The notes below the pieces were generated by a model. It was given only the letters and a program-made list of their open reading frames with translations. It made no database searches and had not been told where the DNA came from. A stretch of 5,594 bases of DNA from Pseudomonadota bacterium (GTDB lineage Bacteria > Pseudomonadota > Alphaproteobacteria > Rhizobiales > Xanthobacteraceae), in contig JAEYTQ010000155.1 of assembly GCA_023433965.1 (NCBI GenBank), positions 1-5,594 on the forward strand, in the 5' to 3' direction. Both the position numbers and the translations under genes were made by a program. Positions 1 through 5,594 of this stretch are shown piece by piece. Numbering within the stretch: the stretch's first letter is position 1; every line of letters starts with the position of its first letter.

Positions 1-1073
1 GACGGGTTCGGCATCCGCTTGCGCGTGCGCGGATCGAGCGTGTCGATGAAGCCGGTCTCGCGGAAATCGCTCTTGCCGGCCATGCGCCAGGAAATTCCCA
101 GCGTCGGGTCAGCGAAGGAGAACGTCACGCTCCAGCCGCTGTTGTGCCGCGAGAAGCTTGCGATCGGCGCGTTGAGGGTTTCCTCCTTGGGCATCTGCGG
201 CACGGAGACCGGCGGGAGCGCCGCGAGCTTCTGCGGCGACGGCTCGTCGGAACGCGCCACGGCATCCTTGGCGAGCCCGCTGAGGAAGACGTCGTCGACC
301 ATCTGATCGAAATAGACCGGCACTTGCCGGTGCTTCACGGTGTCGGCGAGCTCGCTGACGGCACGTCGGGTACGCTGCGCCACCTGCACCAGGTTCTCGC
401 CGGGCTTGAGCAGCTCCTTGGCGAAGGTGCGCGTGAACACCGAATTGGGATTGCTATCGTCGTTGGAAAGGCGATCGAGCGCGGTCTGGCGCGGTCCGGC
501 CGAGAACACCGAGAACACGCCTTCGGGCAGCTGCGTCATCGGCGCAAGCCCGGCCCCGCCGGCGACCGCGCGCGTGCCCTTGCGCTCGAACGGATTGTTG
601 CGGCAGGCATCGAACACCAGGATCGAGGTCCGCGCCTTCTTGTTCTGGAGGCGCTCGACGATGCGGTCGGCGAGGATCGAGGCGTCACGCACCAGCTCTT
701 CCTGGCCTTCCGTCGCCGCCGGCACGTCGGTCGGCAGCAAATAGTTCTGGCCTGCGATCTCGAAACCGTGGCCGGCATAGAAGAAGAACGCGGTGTCGCC
801 GGGCTCGATCGCCTTGTCGAAGGCGAGCAGCGTTTCGGAGAATTGCTGCCGGCTCTGGTTCTCGGCGATCATGACCGAGAAGCCGAGCTGCTTCAGCGTA
901 TCGCCCATGGTGCGGGCGTCGTTGACCGCCTTGAGCAGCTTCGGGACGTTCCTGTAGTCATTGTCGCCGACGACGAGCGCGACGCGCTTCTCGGCATAGG
1001 CGGGAGCGGCGAAGCCGCTCAGGCTCGCAGCAATACCAAGGGCCGCCAGAAGTCCGAAAAACCGACGCGTCAT
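1..1073 (-). CDS. Secreted caspase-family (peptidase C14) protein, C-terminus cut by window edge
   Basis: The frame read leftward from the ATG at 1073-1071 stays open to the edge, giving 357 residues. Residues 1-27 form a signal peptide (positively charged MTRR, a hydrophobic stretch, then AYA before EKR), so the protein is probably exported to the periplasm. A caspase-like p20 domain follows from about residue 29 (KRVALVVGDNDY). The catalytic His is H102 in FFFYAGHG and the catalytic Cys is C157 in DACRNNPF, both intact. A p10-like part (VFSAGPRQTALD, then NSVFTRTFAKELL) runs to about 265. After a Pro-rich linker, a beta-rich segment (about 305-357, with SWRMAGKSDFRETG) continues past the edge. 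The family cleaves peptides by a Cys/His dyad; bacterial members often prefer basic residues, but the substrate here is unknown. The upstream GGGAT is only a weak ribosome site. It is divergent from the AraC-type gene. Confidence 0.9.
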   Translation of the reverse strand, partial: MTRRFFGLLAALGIAASLSGFAAPAYAEKRVALVVGDNDYRNVPKLLKAVNDARTMGDTLKQLGFSVMIAENQSRQQFSETLLAFDKAIEPGDTAFFFYAGHGFEIAGQNYLLPTDVPAATEGQEELVRDASILADRIVERLQNKKARTSILVFDACRNNPFERKGTRAVAGGAGLAPMTQLPEGVFSVFSAGPRQTALDRLSNDDSNPNSVFTRTFAKELLKPGENLVQVAQRTRRAVSELADTVKHRQVPVYFDQMVDDVFLSGLAKDAVARSDEPSPQKLAALPPVSVPQMPKEETLNAPIASFSRHNSGWSVTFSFADPTLGISWRMAGKSDFRETGFIDTLDPRTRKRMPNP

Positions 1074-1116
1074 CGCAGATCATCCCGTTGTCGAGCAGCT
1101 CATGCCGGTTTCCCTC

Positions 1117-1128
1117 GAACGATCGTTC
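1117..1128. promoter_or_regulatory. Perfect 12-bp palindrome GAACGATCGTTC, candidate operator
   Basis: GAACGATCGTTC is its own reverse complement. It lies 43 bases upstream of the caspase start codon and about 140 bases upstream of the preferred GTG of the regulator gene. A dyad of this size between divergent genes suits a dimeric repressor or activator. AraC proteins more often bind direct repeats, so the neighbouring regulator need not be the one that binds. Function is inferred from position and symmetry only. Confidence 0.35.
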
Positions 1129-1258
1129 ATGGGCCAGCCCGCCGATGTGTGATAGTCGGGCCAGGCGCAACGGCGGTTCAAGGGCCCCGGCCCGCCGATT
1201 CCATCATTGGTCTATGGCAGAATTGGTCGGAATCTGCTTTTTCTTGCGCATTCCGCTT

Positions 1259-1265
1259 GAAGGGG
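1259..1265 (+). promoter_or_regulatory. Ribosome binding site GAAGGGG deciding the AraC-type start
   Basis: GAAGGGG sits five bases before the GTG at 1271. The in-frame ATGs at 1088 and 1214 have no comparable purine-rich site. This supports the GTG as the true start and excludes about 60 extra N-terminal residues of unusual composition. Confidence 0.6.
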
Positions 1266-1270
1266 CTGCC

Positions 1271-2251
1271 GTGTATCGCTGGTGTACCGACGAGGTCGAG
1301 CCGCAGGATCGGTTCGACTATTGGCGTGAGGTCCGTGCCAAGGGCCTGTTCGGTGTCACCGCAGAGCTCGAGCGCGAACGGCGCCCGGACTTCTTCGGCG
1401 AATTCTCGCTGCGCCAGCTTGGCGGCGCCGGGCTCGTCGAACTCAAGGCCTCGCCCTACACGGTCGAGCGCAGCACGTGCGATATCGCCTATGCGCCGGG
1501 TGACGCGATCTGCGTCTACCAGCAGCTCGGCAGCGGCGGCTGGTTCGGCGGCATGCGCGGAAGCGACTTTGCGATCGGCAGCGGCAGCTTCGCCACCAGC
1601 CATACCGACCTGCCCTACCGCACCGCGCCGCTCGGCGCCGGCGGCTTCCACCTGCGCATCCTGAAGATTCCGGTGAACGGCATCCCCGGGCAGGACAGGC
1701 GGATGCGCCAGCTTGCCCCGCGGTCGTTCGACGATCCCAGCCTGGCCCCGCTGCTCGGCGCCTGCTTTGCCGATCTCAGCGAGACAGCTGTCGACGATGA
1801 GAGCTCCGGCACCACCGCTTCGCTGGACCAAGCCTCCCTGGTTCAGGCTCTGGCTCATCTGGCGCTGATCGAGCGCGGCATCGTGCCGCCGGGCAGCCGG
1901 CGCGGACAGGCGGCGCTGCGGACCGCGCGCCTCTCCCAAGCCCGCCGCCTGATCGCGCGCCACCTTCAGGACCCCCATCTCGCGCCGGCCATGGTGGCCA
2001 ACCTGCTCGGCGTCTCCGTGCGTCACCTGCACGTGCTGTTCGAGACGGCGGAGAAGAGCTTCTCGCAGACCGTGACGGACGAGCGCCTGAAACGGAGCCG
2101 CCGCCTGATGCGCGAGGCGCCCGAGCGCCTGATCGCCGACATCGCGGCCTCCTGCGGCTTCGAGAGCCTGGCGACCTATTACCGGGTCTTCAACGCCGCC
2201 TATGGCATGGCCCCCGGCGATTTCCGGGCCAAGGGCTCGGAGAGGCACTAG
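1271..2251 (+). CDS. AraC-family transcriptional regulator
   Basis: From the GTG the product is 326 residues, a normal length for the family. Residues 1-170 resemble the AraC-binding-like sensor domain found before many alphaproteobacterial AraC helix-turn-helix domains; the opening YRWCTDEVEPQDRFDYWREV is typical of its N-terminal end. A linker of about 170-215 leads to the DNA-binding domain at roughly 219-322. Its first helix-turn-helix is near 238-258 (MVANLLGVSVRHLHVLFE). The second is near 286-319 and carries the family signature (IADIAASCGFESLATYYRVF, then AYGMAPGDFR). It should act in the cytoplasm as a ligand-responsive regulator. No ligand can be read from the sequence. Two ATGs further upstream (1214 and 1088) are in frame but lack ribosome sites. 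It is divergent from the caspase gene, which is a plausible target, although neighbourhood is the only evidence. Confidence 0.9.
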   Translation: MYRWCTDEVEPQDRFDYWREVRAKGLFGVTAELERERRPDFFGEFSLRQLGGAGLVELKASPYTVERSTCDIAYAPGDAICVYQQLGSGGWFGGMRGSDFAIGSGSFATSHTDLPYRTAPLGAGGFHLRILKIPVNGIPGQDRRMRQLAPRSFDDPSLAPLLGACFADLSETAVDDESSGTTASLDQASLVQALAHLALIERGIVPPGSRRGQAALRTARLSQARRLIARHLQDPHLAPAMVANLLGVSVRHLHVLFETAEKSFSQTVTDERLKRSRRLMREAPERLIADIAASCGFESLATYYRVFNAAYGMAPGDFRAKGSERH

Positions 2252-2354
2252 TCACCCGGACCCGACCATCCTTGCGTCAGCCGGAAAACCCTAGATGCGC
2301 CCGCAGTTTGGGCAAAAACCTCAGGCTTTTTAGAGTCTTCCCGCGCCCGCTCCA

Positions 2355-2382
2355 TTGACTTTGGCCGATTCCCGCCTATGTT
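2355..2382 (+). promoter_or_regulatory. Sigma70-like promoter for the RNA helicase gene
   Basis: TTGACT (2355-2360) and TATGTT (2377-2382) are separated by 16 bases, which fits a housekeeping sigma promoter. Initiation would be expected near 2389 and would give a leader of about 150 nt before the ATG at 2542. The stretch 2252-2354, between the regulator gene and this promoter, shows no gene and no convincing terminator. Confidence 0.55.
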
Positions 2383-2394
2383 CCGTGGCGACGC

Positions 2395-2423
2395 GGCTCA
2401 GATCGAAGAGCGATTCCTGAGCC
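2395..2423 (+). promoter_or_regulatory. Stem-loop at the 5' end of the helicase mRNA leader
   Basis: GGCTCAG (2395-2401) pairs with CTGAGCC (2417-2423). Inside it ATCG (2402-2405) pairs with CGAT (2411-2414), leaving an AAGAG loop and a two-base TC bulge. The resulting 11-bp stem begins within about six bases of the predicted transcription start. Further downstream CACCCC (2448-2453) can pair with GGGGTG (2480-2485), so the 150-nt leader is likely structured throughout. Such leaders can protect mRNA 5' ends or mediate cold-shock or autoregulatory control. Which, if any, applies here is inference. Confidence 0.5.
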
Positions 2424-2541
2424 TTGCGCTTTGTCCGCGTGAGTCAGCACCCCCAGCTTCCCAAGGAGCGCGCCGTTTCGGGGTGGAACGCGACAGCCTT
2501 ATTACCCTCGATTCCGAACGGCGGTTTCGACCAGAGGCTCA

Positions 2542-4062
<1,521 letters not shown>

Positions 4063-4071
4063 GCCGCCACC

Positions 4072-4112
4072 GCCCCGGGTTTCAGTTGAGGAAACCCGGT
4101 GCACAATTTTTT
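4072..4112 (+). terminator. Intrinsic terminator downstream of the helicase gene
   Basis: CCGGGTTTC (4075-4083) and GAAACCCGG (4091-4099) form a perfect 9-bp stem with a seven-base AGTTGAG loop. Two further pairs (4072-4073 with 4101-4102) lie beyond a one-pair mismatch. Six T residues follow at 4107-4112. The element begins ten bases after the helicase stop codon and separates that gene from the downstream cyclase gene. Confidence 0.85.
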
Positions 4113-4226
4113 AGATGCAGTCGTGCACGTATATTTACGGGCCGTTCACGATCCTCCGTTAGCCTACGAGCATAATTTAAGCATTGCTGCGGTCGATGGC
4201 GCGTCGGCCGGCGTGGGGTATGTTCC
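4113..4226 (+). promoter_or_regulatory. AT-richer leader region of the diguanylate cyclase gene
   Basis: This 114-base stretch follows the terminator and has a locally raised A+T content, as expected of a promoter. Two -10-like hexamers are visible, TATATT (4130-4135) and CATAAT (4171-4176), but neither has a good -35 at 16-18 bases. An 8-bp palindrome, CGTGCACG, lies at 4122-4129. The cyclase probably has its own promoter here, but I cannot fix its position. Confidence 0.35.
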
Positions 4227-5294
4227 GTGATCAAGGTGCTCGACGAACACGAACGCACGATGGCGTTCGCCGAGGTGGCGCTCGGTCAGATCCGATCGCT
4301 TCGGCAGACGGCAATTCCCCGCAATTACGAGATCTGGTACGTCTACGCCACCGGCTACAATGCCCCGCTCAACAAGATCATCAACGAGACGCTGGCGCGC
4401 AGCGGCAAGCTGACCGAAGCCGATCTCGAGCAGATCTACGAGACCTACCTCTCCCACATCAAGACCACCGACCGAATCGACAAGGTCGGCGCGCGCGTCA
4501 TCGGCGAGATCGACGACGTCATGAAGGTCCTGACCGATGCGCTCGGCATGACCGGCGCCTACGATGCCAGCCTGTCGGGCGCGACCGAGAAGCTGTCGTC
4601 GGCCAAGAACCGCGACCAGGTCAAGGTCATCGTCGAGACGCTGCTGCGCTCGACCAGGGAGATGCGCGAAACCAACAAGGCGCTGGAAGAGCGGCTGACG
4701 CTGTCCAAGGACGAAATCAGCAATCTCCAGCAGAGCCTGGAGGCGATCCGCGCCGAGAGCCTGACCGATCCCCTCACCGGGCTCGGCAACCGCAAATATT
4801 TCGACCGCATGATCGGCATGGCCGTGCAGCGCGCGCTCGCTTCTGGCGAGCCGTTGTCGCTGCTGCTGTTCGACATCGATCATTTCAAGTCCTTCAACGA
4901 TTCCTACGGCCATCTCACCGGCGACCAGGTGCTGCGACTGGTCGGCTTGTCGCTGAAGCAGACCATCAAGGGCCAGGACATCACCGCGCGCTATGGCGGC
5001 GAGGAATTCGCGGTGGTGCTGCCCGACACCTCGCTGCGGCAGGCCCTTACGGTGGCCGACCACATCCGCCGCGCCGTGATGGCGAAGGAATTGAAGAAGA
5101 AATCGACCGGCGAGATCCTCGGTCGCGTCACCATTTCCGTCGGCGTGTCCATGCTCAAGGAGGGCGACGACACCGACGCGCTGATCGAGCGTGCCGATGC
5201 CTGCCTCTACGCCGCCAAGCGCAACGGCCGCAACCGCGTGATCTGCGAAGCCGATCCGGAATACGCAGTCGAGACGCACGGCCGCGTGGCGTAG
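4227..5294 (+). CDS. Diguanylate cyclase (GGDEF domain), soluble, with helical N-terminal domain
   Basis: The 355-residue product would make cyclic di-GMP from two GTP molecules in the cytoplasm. No signal peptide or membrane segment is visible. Residues 1-135 form a mostly helical domain (EHERTMAFAEVALGQIRSL, then IPRNYEIWYVYATGYN at 30-45) that I recall from other alphaproteobacterial GGDEF proteins; its signal is unknown. A coiled-coil-like segment (about 140-178) leads into the GGDEF domain (about 178-340). That domain contains DPLTGLGNRKYF (181-192), the metal-binding FDIDHFKSFND (215-225), the active-site GGEEF (257-261), VTISVGVS (301-308) and ADACLYAAKRNGRNRV (323-338). Catalytic features are intact, so the enzyme should be active. 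The inhibitory RxxD site reads KGQD (248-251), with Lys for Arg. The GTG start has GGGG (4215-4218) eight bases upstream; the in-frame ATG at 4260 has no ribosome site and would cut conserved sequence. No EAL or HD-GYP domain is present. Confidence 0.93.
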   Translation: MIKVLDEHERTMAFAEVALGQIRSLRQTAIPRNYEIWYVYATGYNAPLNKIINETLARSGKLTEADLEQIYETYLSHIKTTDRIDKVGARVIGEIDDVMKVLTDALGMTGAYDASLSGATEKLSSAKNRDQVKVIVETLLRSTREMRETNKALEERLTLSKDEISNLQQSLEAIRAESLTDPLTGLGNRKYFDRMIGMAVQRALASGEPLSLLLFDIDHFKSFNDSYGHLTGDQVLRLVGLSLKQTIKGQDITARYGGEEFAVVLPDTSLRQALTVADHIRRAVMAKELKKKSTGEILGRVTISVGVSMLKEGDDTDALIERADACLYAAKRNGRNRVICEADPEYAVETHGRVA

Positions 5295-5313
5295 GCTAAA
5301 TCAATTTACCGCC

Positions 5314-5354
5314 GTCATTCCGGGGCGCGCCTCTTGGCGCGACTCCGGAGTGAC
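5314..5354. repeat. Long imperfect palindrome between converging genes (REP-like)
   Basis: Arms 5314-5331 and 5336-5354 pair over 18 positions around a TCTT loop, with two G-T wobbles and one unpaired A at 5342. It begins 20 bases after the cyclase stop codon and ends 56 bases before the end of the opposite-strand gene. The arm start GTCATTCCGGGGCGCG matches what I recall of dispersed intergenic palindromes in Bradyrhizobium. As RNA it would form a strong hairpin from either strand and may end or stabilise both transcripts, though no T-run follows it. Confidence 0.6.
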
Positions 5355-5409
5355 CGTGACTAGAGAGCGAGACCACCGCCTCGATGATGCGCGCGAATCA
5401 GCCGTTGCT

Positions 5410-5594
5410 TTATGAGCTGCGGCGGCCCGGCTTTCGCACCGCTTTCTTGGCCGGCCGCTTCTTTGCAACGGGCTTCTTCGGGGCCGTCTTCCTCCCCTTC
5501 GACGGCTTCTTCACCTTGGCGCGCTGGGCGGCGGCGAGGGCCGCCCTCGCCCATTGCGCGAGTTCCGCGGAATCGTCGAACAGCCGCGCCGGCA
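5410..5594 (-). CDS. C-terminal end of an unidentified protein with Lys/Ala/Pro-rich basic tail
   Basis: Reading leftward from the right edge, a frame ends at the TAA at 5412-5410 and gives 60 residues. The first part (LFDDSAELAQWARAALAAAQ) looks like a short amphipathic helix. The rest (from about residue 26) is a run of Lys, Arg, Ala and Pro with motifs such as KKP, KKPVAKKRPAKK and ending GRRSS. Tails of this kind occur on bacterial proteins that bind DNA or RNA without sequence specificity, resembling histone H1 tails. The N-terminal domain lies outside the window, so no family can be assigned. I prefer this frame over the overlapping one at 5360-5554 because of its coherent composition. 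It converges on the cyclase gene. Confidence 0.6.
   Translation of the reverse strand, partial: PARLFDDSAELAQWARAALAAAQRAKVKKPSKGRKTAPKKPVAKKRPAKKAVRKPGRRSS

Larger units (their letters stand above)
1074..1270. promoter_or_regulatory. Divergent intergenic region between caspase gene and araC-type gene
   Basis: These 197 bases separate the two divergent starts and must hold the caspase promoter and probably the promoter of the regulator gene. No convincing -35/-10 pair is visible on either strand. The best plus-strand candidate is a TGTGATAGT extended -10-like element at 1148-1156, without a good -35. The region contains a perfect 12-bp palindrome (1117-1128) and two copies of GGGCCAG (1131-1137 and 1158-1164), spaced 27 bases apart. 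The regulator frame is also open through most of this stretch, so part of it would be coding if translation began at an upstream ATG (1088 or 1214). Confidence 0.5.

Noticed and set aside
1131..1164. Direct repeat GGGCCAG (two copies) as an AraC-type binding site.
   Set aside because: Seven bases of G/C-rich sequence spaced 27 apart is weak, and the spacing is not an integral number of helix turns.
1225..1237. Possible sigma54 promoter (GG then GC) before the AraC-type GTG.
   Set aside because: The gap between GG and GC is nine bases, not ten, and the flanking consensus is absent.
144..1664. Long plus-strand open frame (about 506 codons) across the caspase gene and the start of the araC-type gene.
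   Set aside because: It is antisense to a clear signal-peptide caspase and then overlaps the AraC-type gene in another frame. Its residue pattern shows no domain. High-GC DNA often leaves such frames open.
1178..2248. Minus-strand open frame of about 356 codons opposite the araC-type gene.
   Set aside because: It mirrors the codon structure of the real gene, with Ala/Gly/Arg-rich low-complexity product and no recognisable motif.
2298..2332. Possible terminator after the AraC-type gene (GCCC/GGGC followed by AAAAACC and CTTTTT).
   Set aside because: The stem is only four pairs and the T-run does not directly follow a stable hairpin.
4164..5279. Minus-strand open frame of about 371 codons opposite the cyclase gene, and a plus-strand frame at 4184-5299.
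   Set aside because: Both overlap the full GGDEF gene and lack domain patterns.
5360..5554. Minus-strand 64-codon frame at the right end.
   Set aside because: It is the frame-shifted reading of the Lys-rich C-terminus ending at 5410, whose composition is more like a real protein tail.

Overview
The window looks like chromosomal DNA from a high-GC alphaproteobacterium, most likely Bradyrhizobium or a close relative. The reasons are strong G/C bias at third codon positions, the family content (signal-peptide caspase-like protein, RhlE-type helicase, GGDEF protein with an 'IPRNYEIWY' N-terminus) and an intergenic palindrome of the 'GTCATTCCGGGGCGCG' kind that I recall from Bradyrhizobium genomes. 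The genus call comes from memory, not from a search. I see no tRNA, rRNA, CRISPR array, transposase or plasmid function.

Layout. (1) Positions 1-1073, minus strand: a secreted caspase-fold (peptidase C14) protein with an intact His/Cys dyad, cut by the left edge in its C-terminal region. (2) 1074-1270: a divergent intergenic region with a perfect 12-bp palindrome. (3) 1271-2251, plus: an AraC-family transcription factor, probably starting at a GTG with a good Shine-Dalgarno, not at the upstream ATGs. (4) 2252-2541: a 290-base gap holding a sigma70-like promoter and a roughly 150-nt leader whose 5' end folds into a strong hairpin. (5) 2542-4062, plus: an RhlE-type DEAD-box RNA helicase with a complete motif set and a long charged C-terminal tail containing a tandem hexapeptide. 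(6) 4072-4112: a clear intrinsic terminator. (7) 4227-5294, plus: a soluble diguanylate cyclase (GGDEF domain, GGEEF signature) with a helical N-terminal domain and a degenerate inhibitory site. (8) 5314-5354: a long palindromic repeat between converging genes. (9) 5410-5594, minus: the lysine/alanine-rich C-terminus of an unidentified protein running off the right edge.

The genes appear to be mostly independent transcription units, not one operon. The caspase gene and the araC-type gene are divergent and may share control. The helicase has its own promoter and terminator. The diguanylate cyclase lies between that terminator and the palindrome. I do not see a clearly new multi-gene system. 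The most unusual items are the divergent periplasmic-caspase/AraC pair with its palindrome, the structured helicase leader, the repeat-expanded helicase tail, and the cyclase with KxxD in place of the usual RxxD inhibitory site.
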